64,000 bases of DNA from Aquimarina sp. Aq107 (GCF_943733665.1 NZ_OX030782.1:1074001-1138000), one strand, 5' to 3'. Positions 32,886 through 42,098 are shown, counted from the first letter of the stretch. Program-made: numbers and translations. The notes: generated from the letters alone by a model not told the origin.

Positions 32886-35762
32886 TTATTCTTTTTCTGG
32901 CATTAATACACCTAAAATATAACCAGTATCTACATATTTTTGAGCTATTTTTTGAATATCTTGTTTAGATAATTTTTGAATAGTTTCTGCATATGTATCT
33001 CCGATTTCTAATTTGATCTGATTATAATCTGCATTCTGAAGATTGCCTAACCAGAATGAATTTTGCTTACTTTGTTCTTTATAACTTAATAATCTGGATT
33101 CTTTTATTTTAGCCAGATCCTTATCAGTTGGTCCTTGGGTTATTATTGTTTTTACCTCTGCAATAGCGGCATCAGTAAGTTTTTTTACATTTTCTGGTCC
33201 ACAAGGGAAAGAGATTGAAAAACGATATCCACTATAACCTCCAGATGGACCTATTTTGTACATATTACCTCTCGCTCCAACACCATATACACCACCTTCT
33301 TCTTCTCTAAGTTTCTCTATAAGTTTGATACTTAGAATTTCTCCTAATGCTTCGATCGCTAATTTTTCGGATCTATCATAGGTTGTCTCTCCTCTCCAGA
33401 TAATGTTTACCGAACTTTTTGGATCCTTACCTCTATAGACTGTTTTTTCATGAGCACCAGATAATGGTCTGAAATCTGAAACTTTATAAATCTCATCTTT
33501 ACCGATATCTGGTAAGCTAGCAATATATGTTTCTGCATATTGTTTTAGTTTAGACTCGTCAATGTTACCAACAAAATAGAAATTAAAACCTCCAGCTCCT
33601 GCAAATCTTTCTTTATATTTTTCATAGGCTAAATCGTAGTTAACCGCATCTAATTTCTCAGGTGTAGGAAAACCAGTATACCTTGGATCTTTTTGAAATT
33701 GAAACTTATTAAACTCCTCTCTAAAGTAACTTTGAGGATTAGATAAATAGTTCGCTAAAAAACCTTTTGTTTTTTCCTGATCGGATCTAAACGCTTTTTC
33801 ATCTTTATTGACACTAGTAAAGTAAAGGTGTATTTGTTGAAATAGCACTTCTAAATCTTTGGGAGTAGCAGACCCATTAAATCCTTCGGATAAATTATTT
33901 ATATACGGACGAACTCTAGCAATTTTCCCAGCCATTACTTTATTCATGTCGTTAAGAGATAATCCTCCGAGTCCGGTTTGAGCAATACTCCCCAATCCAA
34001 AACTTACTTGCTTGTAATCTTCTAATGAAAATAAAGAGCTTCCTCCATAGCTATACGCAGAAAATAAGATTTCATCATTTTTAAAATCAGTTTTCTTATA
34101 TGTGATTTTGGCTCCGTTACTTAATTCTAAAATAGTAACATCAAGTTTTTCGTCTTTTTTAGATGATACCACTGTACCAGGACTTGGCATTTTTTCAATT
34201 AAATTTTCACGAACTTTCTCATCTTTGTAATCCTCAATATCTGCTGTTTCTATTTCTTTTAGTAATGCAAGGATTTCTTCTTTTGTTACTTGTTTTAAAC
34301 CATCTTTTTCTGGTCCAGTCATAACTACAGCTCGATTGTCATCGTGTAAAAAACCTTTAATCAGTCCATTAACCTCTTCAAGAGTAATGGTTGGTAGTTG
34401 TGACATTGTGTATTGATATTCCCATTCGATCCCTGGAATTGGTTCTTGTTCTAGATAGTTGTTAATATACTCACCGATAATACGAGCAGATTCTCTTTTG
34501 TCTTTATCTTTAAATTGCTTTTCCCAATTAGCAGAAATTTGCTTCTTTGCACGCTCTAATTCACTAGCTTTAAATCCATGTTTTTGAACTCTTTTGTTTT
34601 CTTGAAGTATTGTTTTTAAAGCGATTAACTGACCTGTTTCTGAGGTTAAGGCAAAGGATTGATATGCTTCCCTATTACGGGCAAAAGTTCCACTATGACT
34701 ACTTCCTGCGAATACAAATGGTGGATTAGGTTTATTACGTAATTCGTTTAAACGGCTATTCATCATTTGGGTAAATACTCTTTCTACAATGGCCTTCCTG
34801 TAATCTCCTACTGTAGTCATTGGTTCTGAAACCTCTCTGTCTTTATACATAAGTCTAACAACAGAGTTTGAGGCTTCTTTATCCGATACAACAGCAATAA
34901 GCGTTTCTTTATGATTAGGGGTGTCGTAAGTTTCTCTTTTCTTAGGGTTTAACGGCATTTGTAAGCCACTAAAGTGATCTTTAATTTTTTGTTCCAAGGT
35001 AGCTACATCAAGATCACCTACTGCTACTACGGACATTAAATCTGGACGATACCAGTCTTTGTAAAAACTCCTTACATCTTCATATTTGAAGTTTTCTAAT
35101 ATTTTTTTAGTCCCTATAGGTAAACGTTCCGAATATCTAGAATTATAGGCTATAATAGGTAAATACTCTTGTAGCATACGCTCATTAGCACCTTTACCTA
35201 AACGGTATTCTTCTAGTACGACACCTCTTTCTCCATCGATAGCTTCTTCGGTTAATTCTGCGTTATGCGCCCAATCTTCAATGATTTGAAATCCTTTTTC
35301 TAGCTTTTCTGGATCATCACTAGGAATAGGTAAAATATAAACTGTTTGATCAAAACTAGTATATGCGTTAAGGTCCGCTCCAAATTTAACTCCAATGGTT
35401 TGTAGGTAATCTACAAGATCATTCTTTTTAAAGTTCTTAGTTCCATTAAAGTTCATATGTTCCATAAAATGAGCCAAACCTAATTGGTTTTCGTCCTCTA
35501 AAATAGAACCTGCGTTTACAACTAATCTTAATTCGACCTTGTCTTCAGGTTTTCCATTATTACGTATATAATAGGTGAGACCATTTTTTAATTTCCCAAT
35601 CTTTACATTAGGATCTACGGGTATTTTATCTTCATTTTTTACATTAGATGCTGCGTTTAACTCTTTAGTATCGCTAGATTGAGCTATTCCGGAAAATGGG
35701 ATACTACATAAAAAAGCTCCAATAAATGTATTAAAAATTGTTTTTTTAATCATCGATGACAT
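32886..35762 (-). CDS. M16 family zinc metalloprotease
   Basis: Periplasmic pitrilysin/insulinase-type protease of 958 residues with a signal peptide (IPFSGIAQ). The inverted zinc motif HFMEH is at 98-102, with a distal Glu in VVLEEYR (about 180). The N-terminal half is catalytic. The C-terminal half (about 520-958) is the inactive partner with the REEEGGVYGVGA and YSGYRFSISFPCGPENV segments. The single-chain two-halves design is common in Bacteroidota. An alternative start is the fourth codon (35753). Substrate unknown. Confidence 0.92.
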   Translation of the reverse strand: MSSMIKKTIFNTFIGAFLCSIPFSGIAQSSDTKELNAASNVKNEDKIPVDPNVKIGKLKNGLTYYIRNNGKPEDKVELRLVVNAGSILEDENQLGLAHFMEHMNFNGTKNFKKNDLVDYLQTIGVKFGADLNAYTSFDQTVYILPIPSDDPEKLEKGFQIIEDWAHNAELTEEAIDGERGVVLEEYRLGKGANERMLQEYLPIIAYNSRYSERLPIGTKKILENFKYEDVRSFYKDWYRPDLMSVVAVGDLDVATLEQKIKDHFSGLQMPLNPKKRETYDTPNHKETLIAVVSDKEASNSVVRLMYKDREVSEPMTTVGDYRKAIVERVFTQMMNSRLNELRNKPNPPFVFAGSSHSGTFARNREAYQSFALTSETGQLIALKTILQENKRVQKHGFKASELERAKKQISANWEKQFKDKDKRESARIIGEYINNYLEQEPIPGIEWEYQYTMSQLPTITLEEVNGLIKGFLHDDNRAVVMTGPEKDGLKQVTKEEILALLKEIETADIEDYKDEKVRENLIEKMPSPGTVVSSKKDEKLDVTILELSNGAKITYKKTDFKNDEILFSAYSYGGSSLFSLEDYKQVSFGLGSIAQTGLGGLSLNDMNKVMAGKIARVRPYINNLSEGFNGSATPKDLEVLFQQIHLYFTSVNKDEKAFRSDQEKTKGFLANYLSNPQSYFREEFNKFQFQKDPRYTGFPTPEKLDAVNYDLAYEKYKERFAGAGGFNFYFVGNIDESKLKQYAETYIASLPDIGKDEIYKVSDFRPLSGAHEKTVYRGKDPKSSVNIIWRGETTYDRSEKLAIEALGEILSIKLIEKLREEEGGVYGVGARGNMYKIGPSGGYSGYRFSISFPCGPENVKKLTDAAIAEVKTIITQGPTDKDLAKIKESRLLSYKEQSKQNSFWLGNLQNADYNQIKLEIGDTYAETIQKLSKQDIQKIAQKYVDTGYILGVLMPEKE

Positions 35763-36130
35763 ATTATGGTTAGTGTGAATTTGTTCCTTGATTATTTTTT
35801 AAAAGTAGTTAAACTTTTTATTATTGAACTATTTTTTTAGTTGAATATTTGATTTTGATGAGTTTTCTGTTGTATAGAAGTTCTATAGCTGGTAATCTTT
35901 TATAATTTTTTAATTAGCTATTCTATATATATATAAGTGTCGTAAAGAATAGATTTGTTACCTAGTTACTTTATAAAAAAACGAAGACACTTTATCTACA
36001 ACTGTAAAATGACCTGTGAAGTATATTGCATTTCTAGTTTAGTGGGGGAAGCTTGGGTATTAGTTTTTAGGAAAGAAATGAAGGATTTCATTTTTTAATC
36101 AAACAAAATGTTTATGGACAAAATTACAAA
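35763..36130. other. gene-free AT-rich stretch
   Basis: About 370 bp between the M16 gene and the GG-peptide island. I see no convincing reading frame, RNA or promoter, only a short weak hairpin (AATGAA/TTCATT, near 36076-36094). Confidence 0.5.
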
Positions 36131-36138
36131 GAAAAATA

Positions 36139-36163
36139 TACTGGGAAGTTTTGCTTCCCAGTA
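36139..36163 (-). terminator. terminator after the GG-peptide cluster
   Basis: TACTGGGAAG (36139-36148) and CTTCCCAGTA (36154-36163), 10-bp stem with a 5-nt loop. On the minus strand TATTTTTC follows, 58 nt beyond the last peptide gene. Confidence 0.7.
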
Positions 36164-36221
36164 CTATTATAACCTATTTTTATTCCTTTTGATAGGTGTA
36201 AAAATGTTTGACTATAATAAT

Positions 36222-36404
36222 TTAAAATGGATTAAAGGCACAATGTCCATCAATACATATGTAGTCAGTTGCGCTACCAGTTTGACCTGTTGCCATCCAA
36301 CACTCTCTAGCGGACTTACATTCGCCACCGAATTTACCTCCAAAGACTTTCTTTTGTTCTATTTTGTTTAAAGGCTTTCCTATGTTTAAAATTTGATTTT
36401 TCAT
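36222..36404 (-). CDS. GG-leader Cys-rich peptide C
   Basis: A 60-residue peptide: leader MKNQILNIGKPLNKIEQKKV, then FGG as the double-glycine site. The proposed core of about 37 residues has four Cys (CKSAREC, YICIDGHC) and no membrane segment. It belongs to a tandem set of three with near-identical leaders and conserved 5' regions (36405-36471, 36715-36790, 37103-37180). The pairs of Cys and the nearby VKOR-thioredoxin gene suggest a disulfide-bonded exported peptide. Activity unknown; bacteriocin, toxin or signal are all possible. Confidence 0.75.
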   Translation of the reverse strand: MKNQILNIGKPLNKIEQKKVFGGKFGGECKSARECWMATGQTGSATDYICIDGHCAFNPF

Positions 36405-36471
36405 AATAGATATTTAAAAATTATTTTACAGGGAATATTTATAGACACTCACCATTTATGTCTATTCTTTT
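36405..36471 (-). repeat. conserved 5' leader, copy of peptide C
   Basis: Same element as at 36715-36790 and 37103-37180, the most diverged of the three. Shared blocks on the minus strand: AGAATAGRCA, GTGAGTGTCT and TAATTTTTAAATAT, ending at the ATG. Confidence 0.75.
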
Positions 36472-36483
36472 ATAGTTTTTAAA

Positions 36484-36714
36484 CTAATTAGATAGAGGAT
36501 CACTACCATCAGTACATTTGTCATTGCAGTCTACATAAACAGGATAAAATCCTCCAAATTTTTGTATTAAGCAGAAACATCTGGAAGAATCTCCTGAACC
36601 TCCTCCATTTCCTCCACCTCCAGGAAAACCAGCAATAGGATCTGTACCTCCTTTAATGAGTTTCTGATCCAATTTAGTTAAAGCTTTTCCTAGTTTTAAA
36701 ATTGATTTTTTCAT
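36484..36714 (-). CDS. GG-leader Cys-rich peptide B
   Basis: A 76-residue peptide: leader MKKSILKLGKALTKLDQKL, then IKGG. The proposed core is 53 residues, opening with a Gly-rich spacer (FPGGGGNGGGSG) and then four Cys (CFCL, DCNDKC). The leader matches peptide A at most positions while the cores differ, the pattern expected of precursor peptides recognised by one shared exporter or protease. Confidence 0.78.
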   Translation of the reverse strand: MKKSILKLGKALTKLDQKLIKGGTDPIAGFPGGGGNGGGSGDSSRCFCLIQKFGGFYPVYVDCNDKCTDGSDPLSN

Positions 36715-36790
36715 AATAAATATTTAAAAATTATTTTGCAGTGAACATTTTAAGACACTCACTGTATGTGCCTATTCTTTGCGAGAGAAT
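36715..36790 (-). repeat. conserved 5' leader, copy of peptide B
   Basis: About 76 bp immediately upstream of the ATG. On the minus strand it contains AGTGAGTGTCTTAAAATG, TTCACT, and the A/T-rich tract to the start codon, almost identical to the copy before peptide A. Confidence 0.85.
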
Positions 36791-36849
36791 TTATTTAAAG
36801 AGACGTTTGCTAATAATCTAAACGCTTTTTAAAGATTTTTTTGCTTGAT

Positions 36850-36890
36850 AAATACATAAAAGAAGTAGATTCTACTTCTTTTATGTATTT
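36850..36890. terminator. palindromic terminator after peptide A
   Basis: 20-bp perfect arms (36850-36869 and 36871-36890) around a single base, 14 nt beyond the peptide A stop. This allows each peptide gene to be its own transcription unit. Confidence 0.75.
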
Positions 36891-36904
36891 TAAATAATCT
36901 GATG

Positions 36905-37102
36905 TTAACAAGAATGTCCACTACAGGTACAATGAGAAAAATCTGCACCATATAACTCCATTTGAAGTGCTATATGATATTGTCTATCTTCTTCCCTAAT
37001 TCTACATAAATCTGAACAGTCAAAAAATGCGCGGCCTCCGTTAATTTCTTTTTGCGCTGATTTGTTTAAAGTTTTCCCCAGTTCTAAAATTGATTTTTTC
37101 AT
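36905..37102 (-). CDS. GG-leader Cys-rich peptide A
   Basis: A 65-residue peptide: leader MKKSILELGKTLNKSAQKE, then INGG. The proposed core is 42 residues with five Cys (DCSDLC, HCTC, HSC). It is first of the three tandem peptides and nearest the VKOR-thioredoxin gene, from which it is separated by a hairpin (37188-37212) and its own 5' element, so it is probably transcribed independently. Confidence 0.78.
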   Translation of the reverse strand: MKKSILELGKTLNKSAQKEINGGRAFFDCSDLCRIREEDRQYHIALQMELYGADFSHCTCSGHSC

Positions 37103-37180
37103 AATAAATATTTAAAAATTATTTTTGTAGTGAACATTTTAAGACACTCACTTTATATGTCTATTCTTCGCGAGAGAATA
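37103..37180 (-). repeat. conserved 5' leader, copy of peptide A
   Basis: About 78 bp upstream of the ATG, on the minus strand starting near TCTCGCGAAGAATAGACA. AGACA and TGTCT lie 12 nt apart as an inverted repeat, and the block AGTGAGTGTCTTAAAATG follows. It lacks a TAnnTTTG element and both ECF motifs found elsewhere in the window. Confidence 0.85.
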
Positions 37181-37187
37181 TGTTTAT

Positions 37188-37212
37188 GCAAAACCCCAGT
37201 TTGGGGTTTTGC
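37188..37212 (-). terminator. hairpin downstream of the VKOR-thioredoxin gene
   Basis: GCAAAACCCCA (37188-37198) and TGGGGTTTTGC (37202-37212) form an 11-bp stem with a 3-nt loop, 14 nt after the stop codon. No long U-tract follows, so termination may be partial. Confidence 0.65.
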
Positions 37213-37225
37213 TATTGATGCTATG

Positions 37226-38827
37226 CTAGTAGGTGAGTACTGATTCAGTATTGTAGCTTTCTTCTAAGTCTTCTATAAAAAATAGTAGATCTTTTCTTTC
37301 ATATTCTTTTGGATAAGCCTTTCCGTTTATTAGTATTTCTGGGGTAAAATTTATACCATTATTAGTACACCATTCTTTTTCAGTATTCAAAACAGATAAA
37401 CTAGCTTTTAAGTTATTAGTAACACCCCAAGTTTGGATCCATTTTTCAACGTTCTCTCCTATATAAATAGCGCTCATTGCTTGTCGGCATATTTCTGGGC
37501 CTTGTGTATTATATAGCTCTACTAATCTACTTGTTACTTTTATTTGATTTGATTCTAAATGGTCCACATTAGTGTTAAAACGAACTATTATTCTAACATT
37601 ATTCCCGTGTTGTTTTAAAATATCTTCAATAATTGTGTGTACTGGTTTACAATGTCCACAAAAGGGATTCGTAACAATTAGTAGTTCTAATTTGGAAGAA
37701 GCGTTTCCAAAAATTATTTCTTGCAAATTGTCTATGTTAGTATCTAATGTTGCAGACCTTTGGAGTAAACTGTCAAATAAAGTGTAATTTCTTTTAAATT
37801 TTAGATACGCTATTTTGTTTTTTTGTAGATCTTTTTGCTGTATAAAAATGGGTTTTAAATAATTCCAGATGGTGTATACGATAGTATAACTTAAAATGAA
37901 TATGGCAATACTGTATACTGTAATTAAATTAGATGATTCAATATTGGAATAGCTAATGACAGATTGTACCCATAAAATGCCAACTATTGTTAAACATAGT
38001 AAACACCATTTTTTGATAATAGCATATTGGTAGTATATAGAGTATAATGTAATAATAGAAGCTAAAATGCTAATGAGATGAATCGTGTAAAAATTTGCGG
38101 TGAGTAATAAAGAAGTAAGAGTTAAGCCCGAAAAATACAGTAAACTTAGATCGCTTAGTTTATGACCTTTAAAAAGATTTGCTCCTTTAGAAGTTAAAAC
38201 AGCATCACAATCTTTTTTTTCTGTATTTCCTGAGCAAAATGCATTTCCAATACTCGTTTTTTCTCCATTTTCTTGTTTTAGTATCACTAAACTAATTATA
38301 ATCCCGAGTATAGATAATACGGTATGAACAAGATTAATTAATAGAGGTCGTTGATAAAATAACGCTATAAAAAACGAGACTGTAAGTACACCAAATAATA
38401 AGATTTCTTTTGTATTAGACGTTTTTACGGTTTTACTTTCACTTTTTTCATTTTCTACAGCTACTATAATTCCCGTAAATTTTTGTAAGAATTGTTCTTG
38501 AGAGACAGTTTCCTTTTCGTTATCCTTTGAAAGGATATTATAATCTTTTGTTTTTTTGTCTTTTTCAACAAATACTAGGTCTTTACCATTATTATCAAGA
38601 TAGATCTGGGCTAAAAAATTATTAGGTAATTGTGCTAGTGTTTCTGAGTTTACGGGAACATCGGCTGCAATGTTCTCTATGTTAAAATGATCTAATACTC
38701 CAGTTATTGCATGTAAGCTTGGGTATGATGGATGACTTTGGATCTGAAAACTAAACTCTTTTTTATCAAAAGAAATTTTATTCTTTTTTAATAACCTTTG
38801 TGTAATATATATTAAACTGTCTTTCAA
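37226..38827 (-). CDS. C39-like / VKOR / thioredoxin-fold fusion (disulfide-forming enzyme)
   Basis: A 533-residue inner-membrane protein. Residues 1-125 resemble a C39 peptidase domain (QSHPSYPSLHAITGVLDHF), but the catalytic Cys position is missing, so it could bind GG leaders without cutting them. Residues about 140-325 are a VKOR domain with loop cysteines C198 and C207 and active-site CLLC (275-278). Residues about 345-525 are a DsbA/thioredoxin fold with CGHC (390-393) and a cis-Pro loop (TPEILING). The chain therefore holds a complete electron path for making disulfides. The start is TTG 38827, because a stop lies two codons upstream and no nearby ATG exists. The motif GGGTAACATT-N12-GAACAG precedes it. 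Confidence 0.87.
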   Translation of the reverse strand: MKDSLIYITQRLLKKNKISFDKKEFSFQIQSHPSYPSLHAITGVLDHFNIENIAADVPVNSETLAQLPNNFLAQIYLDNNGKDLVFVEKDKKTKDYNILSKDNEKETVSQEQFLQKFTGIIVAVENEKSESKTVKTSNTKEILLFGVLTVSFFIALFYQRPLLINLVHTVLSILGIIISLVILKQENGEKTSIGNAFCSGNTEKKDCDAVLTSKGANLFKGHKLSDLSLLYFSGLTLTSLLLTANFYTIHLISILASIITLYSIYYQYAIIKKWCLLCLTIVGILWVQSVISYSNIESSNLITVYSIAIFILSYTIVYTIWNYLKPIFIQQKDLQKNKIAYLKFKRNYTLFDSLLQRSATLDTNIDNLQEIIFGNASSKLELLIVTNPFCGHCKPVHTIIEDILKQHGNNVRIIVRFNTNVDHLESNQIKVTSRLVELYNTQGPEICRQAMSAIYIGENVEKWIQTWGVTNNLKASLSVLNTEKEWCTNNGINFTPEILINGKAYPKEYERKDLLFFIEDLEESYNTESVLTY

Positions 38828-38847
38828 AATTTAGAATATTTACGAGA

Positions 38848-38875
38848 CTGTTCAATAATGATTGAAATGTTACCC
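38848..38875 (-). promoter_or_regulatory. candidate sigma promoter for the VKOR gene (second motif, copy 2)
   Basis: On the minus strand GGGTAACATT (38875 to 38866), 12 nt, GAACAG (38853 to 38848). It overlaps the stop codon of the CHAT gene and ends 20 nt before the TTG start. Identical blocks and spacing occur at 42099-42126. Confidence 0.75.
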
Positions 38876-41596
38876 TTTTTTTTTTATAAAAAATAAAAAT
38901 AAAACTAGAAGTAGTAAAAATGCGATTAGGTAATAAGCGTGAAAGCTACTATTGAAGGTTGGTTCAGTATCGCCTACTAGAATAAATGAGGCCCAGTAAT
39001 AAGGTGATTTTTCTGATAAGCTGTTTTCTGATAAGTATTTTCTCTTCGCATTGTTTAATGCTGAGACTTTTGACTGTTTGTCTTTTAAGTTAGAATAAAA
39101 ATCTTGCATGATTGAGGAGCTTGTACCATCATTAATTTTCCAAATGGATGAAATAACCGAATTTGCACCAGAATAAAAGAAACCTCGGGTGAGGTTAAGT
39201 ACTCCTTCTCCTTTTTTAACTTCCCCAAGATTTGTTTCGCAGGCACTTAAAACAACTAAATCAGCATTGTTTTTGTATGTATAGAGTTCGTGAAGTTCTA
39301 ATGAATCTTTTGCGAAATAAATTACAGGTTTTTTGCTAGCATCAGCGTGTGTTGCTAAATGAATAATTTTAGAATTAATGCTACTGCTTAAGAAGTTATT
39401 TTTAGATGCATTAACGTGCATATAACTTTGGCTTGAAGTAAACATCTCATGAATCTGATTAATTTCATTTTCTGAATATGTTAAGGAGGGGAGTTTGGAT
39501 CGATTAAAATGTACAGGCGCAAAAGAGGATAGTTCTTTAGTATACTTTCTTTGAATGTCTTTATTGAAATTTAGGAACGACAAGGAATACGCATAACTTA
39601 AGTCATGATCTTCTATAAGATACTTTAGTTTATTGTTAGTTGTCGTAAAAGCTTCGAAAGGTGTGTTTTGTAATTCATCATCAAGAATAACAATAAGATG
39701 TTTTTTATGAATACCTTTTTTGATCCTATCGGTTGGCATAAGATTATTATATAAAAGGTACGATGTCTTATAAAACTGGTGAAACTCCTTTTTGGTTCTT
39801 AATGGTTTCGAAATTACTTTTTTATACTTTTTTAACTGCTTTAAGGTTTCCTCTGAGTCTTCAACTTTAAAAGGAATAGTGGCGGTTTTAGAGATAAATA
39901 AACCTAAAATGGTTTTTTGGTTTATTTCATTCGTGTTGTCTAATATGCTATACGAAATAACAACACTTCGGTTGTCTAATTGTGCAATTGCATCTTCTAA
40001 CGAAATCAATTGTACTTTATTTTTATTTTCGAAGTAATTGGGATACTTCTCTTGAAGAGAATCTTTAAAATTCTGATAGACAATCTTGAGGTTAAACAGA
40101 GAATCTTTTTTTTGAGATAGATTGCTATTTTTACTTTTGCTCTCTAATTCAAGGATTCTTTTTCTAAATTGTATTTGTTTGTTAATAATATGTTGAGGAA
40201 GGTTTACATTTTTAATATTAGCATTAATATCCTGAGTTAGAAGAAATGCTTTGTCTTCTTCTATAAACTGAAACATTAATTCTGAGTCCTTTAATAAATA
40301 GGCAATATAAACACCTAAATTAAAGATTTCAGAAACTTCTTCTCGCCATAGATATTTAGTTGCCGTTTCAGTGCTATAATTTACAAGTAGTGTAATTAAT
40401 TTGTTGGCAAAATGAACTGTTTTAATACCTTCTAGTAAATGTTCTTTATTGTGCTCTTTTTCGTAAAGGCTTAATAATATTTTTGTTTTAGCTTTTAGGG
40501 CACTAATGATTGATCTTTGATCTTTAAGATCTAACAATTTTTTTATAGAAATTAAATCAAGATTAACCGATGACGTAATCCTCAAATTATGAGTTATAGA
40601 TGTTTCTACTTGCGATAACGCTTTATTGTATTCTAGTTTAGAGGTATAATAATCGGCTAAGTTTCTATAAGTTTCATAAGTGTCTGTTTTTTTTATAGAG
40701 TCATATTGTAAACTTTTTTTAAAAAAATAAAGACAACTGTCATTTTTTCTTTTTAAATATAATTCTCCAATATTTAAATATGTATTAGCTATTGTTAAAC
40801 TATCATCTTCGGATAAAGAACTATGAAGGTTTTGGTTATAATAGTCCTTCGCTTTATTAAAATTGTACCTATGCGGCAATGCATATAGATTTGCGAAACC
40901 CGTGTTTAAACCATGAATGTAACGGTTAAACCTATTAGTTTCTGAAGAGTTTTTGATAATACTATCTCCTTTTTTTAAATAATGGATTCCAAGATCAGTA
41001 CTTTCTTTAGAATTCATTTTATTACAATTTTTAGAAAGCTGATTGTATTTTAAAACAAGACTTACTTCTGATCCGTGTTTCTCTAGAAGAGGTAAGCCTT
41101 TATTATAATAATTTATGGATTTATAATAATCTCCTTTTTCAAAATAACAATCCGCAATTTCACAATACGATTGGGCAACTTTTTTAGGGAATTTATTGGA
41201 TTTAATCGCTTTGTTGTAGTATTCTATAGCCTTATCGTATTTTTCTTTTAAAAAAAAGAATTTGCCTAAATTATATAAACCATTAGTGTAATTACTATCA
41301 TTGATGTTTAAGCTATCTAAAGTTGTTATCTCAATTCGACCATATTTTATGGCTAAATCATAATTTTTTTGATTCTTTTTAAAGAAAAAGGATAAACTGT
41401 GTGCTGTTTTAGCATAGAGCGTATCCCTTTTTAATATCGAATTAAGTATATGGTCTGCTTTTTTTTCTGTAATATCTTCAGTTAAGCTTAAGGATTTAAT
41501 CTCTTGGTAGCTATATTGAGCATTTAGTTTTTGTACTAAAAGAACTGAAAAGAGTAAAAAAAAAGTAAGTATATAAAACTTAAATTTTAAATACAT
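38870..41596 (-). CDS. membrane-anchored TPR-CHAT caspase-like protease
   Basis: A 908-residue envelope protein. The signal peptide (to about 26, LNAQ) is followed by TPR repeats at about 60-430 (YNLGKFFFLKEKYDKAIEYYNKA, AQSYCEIADCYFEKGDYYKSI). A helical linker leads to a CHAT domain (about 590-875) with catalytic His750 (HLATHADA) and Cys786 (LSACETN), both intact. One C-terminal transmembrane helix (about 888-905) ends in KKKG, so the protease should face the periplasm. It follows the lipoprotein gene by 1 nt. CHAT proteases belong to the caspase/separase clan and usually cut a specific protein partner. The periplasmic TPR part of the divergent anti-sigma factor is a candidate, by inference only. 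Confidence 0.9.
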   Translation of the reverse strand: MYLKFKFYILTFFLLFSVLLVQKLNAQYSYQEIKSLSLTEDITEKKADHILNSILKRDTLYAKTAHSLSFFFKKNQKNYDLAIKYGRIEITTLDSLNINDSNYTNGLYNLGKFFFLKEKYDKAIEYYNKAIKSNKFPKKVAQSYCEIADCYFEKGDYYKSINYYNKGLPLLEKHGSEVSLVLKYNQLSKNCNKMNSKESTDLGIHYLKKGDSIIKNSSETNRFNRYIHGLNTGFANLYALPHRYNFNKAKDYYNQNLHSSLSEDDSLTIANTYLNIGELYLKRKNDSCLYFFKKSLQYDSIKKTDTYETYRNLADYYTSKLEYNKALSQVETSITHNLRITSSVNLDLISIKKLLDLKDQRSIISALKAKTKILLSLYEKEHNKEHLLEGIKTVHFANKLITLLVNYSTETATKYLWREEVSEIFNLGVYIAYLLKDSELMFQFIEEDKAFLLTQDINANIKNVNLPQHIINKQIQFRKRILELESKSKNSNLSQKKDSLFNLKIVYQNFKDSLQEKYPNYFENKNKVQLISLEDAIAQLDNRSVVISYSILDNTNEINQKTILGLFISKTATIPFKVEDSEETLKQLKKYKKVISKPLRTKKEFHQFYKTSYLLYNNLMPTDRIKKGIHKKHLIVILDDELQNTPFEAFTTTNNKLKYLIEDHDLSYAYSLSFLNFNKDIQRKYTKELSSFAPVHFNRSKLPSLTYSENEINQIHEMFTSSQSYMHVNASKNNFLSSSINSKIIHLATHADASKKPVIYFAKDSLELHELYTYKNNADLVVLSACETNLGEVKKGEGVLNLTRGFFYSGANSVISSIWKINDGTSSSIMQDFYSNLKDKQSKVSALNNAKRKYLSENSLSEKSPYYWASFILVGDTEPTFNSSFHAYYLIAFLLLLVLFLFFIKKKG

Positions 41597-41597
41597 T

Positions 41598-42071
41598 CTA
41601 AAAAATAATCAGATTATCACAGTTGATTATTTCAGTAGCATCTAAAAGACCACAATCACTAGCGGCTTCTGATAGTTGATCAACAGAAATGACAATAGGA
41701 TTGAATTCTAAGTATAATGGTGGTGGTTTTTGTTCGTCTTCATCATCATTTTCTGGATCACCATTAGTAAGATTTAAGACTGCATTTGGAAATCTTAATA
41801 TTTCTCTATTTGGGTTAGTGTTGCATTGCGTCACACTTTCAATGGTTACGTCAAAGTAGGCTGCAAAACATGCTCTGCTACTTTTCTTTTTGATTTCTGA
41901 ATACCCATTAACATGCGTAATAAGAACTTCTGCATATGGTATGTCAGTAGCGGATTTATTTTCGAATAATGATTCTGTTTTAGAGTTATCATTGTTGACA
42001 AGAAGTTCCTTTTGTTCACAACTGATTATACTGAAAAGAGCAAGTACTCCTAATAAAAATTGATTTTTCAT
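41598..42071 (-). CDS. small lipoprotein upstream of the CHAT protease
   Basis: A 157-residue lipoprotein (lipobox SIISC, Cys18). The mature part has four further Cys (ACFAAYFDV, TQCNTN, SDCGLL, INCDNL) and an acidic loop (DPENDDEDEQKPPPL). No known domain is recognised. It is translationally coupled to the CHAT gene (stop and next start 1 nt apart) and carries the GGGTAACATT-N12-GAACAG motif upstream. It could be a cofactor, sensor or substrate of the protease. Confidence 0.72.
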   Translation of the reverse strand: MKNQFLLGVLALFSIISCEQKELLVNNDNSKTESLFENKSATDIPYAEVLITHVNGYSEIKKKSSRACFAAYFDVTIESVTQCNTNPNREILRFPNAVLNLTNGDPENDDEDEQKPPPLYLEFNPIVISVDQLSEAASDCGLLDATEIINCDNLIIF

Positions 42072-42098
42072 TTTTTACTTTTTTTTTGATTTACTCCT

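Noticed and set aside
36108-36371. Plus-strand 87-codon frame in the peptide island
   Set aside because: It runs antisense to peptide C, starts within a terminator region and has no protein-like pattern or ribosome site.
37226-38827. VKOR-thioredoxin protein as an active C39 leader peptidase
   Set aside because: The C39 DCG motif with the nucleophilic Cys is absent from the N-terminal domain (YPS at that place), so only a binding role is proposed.
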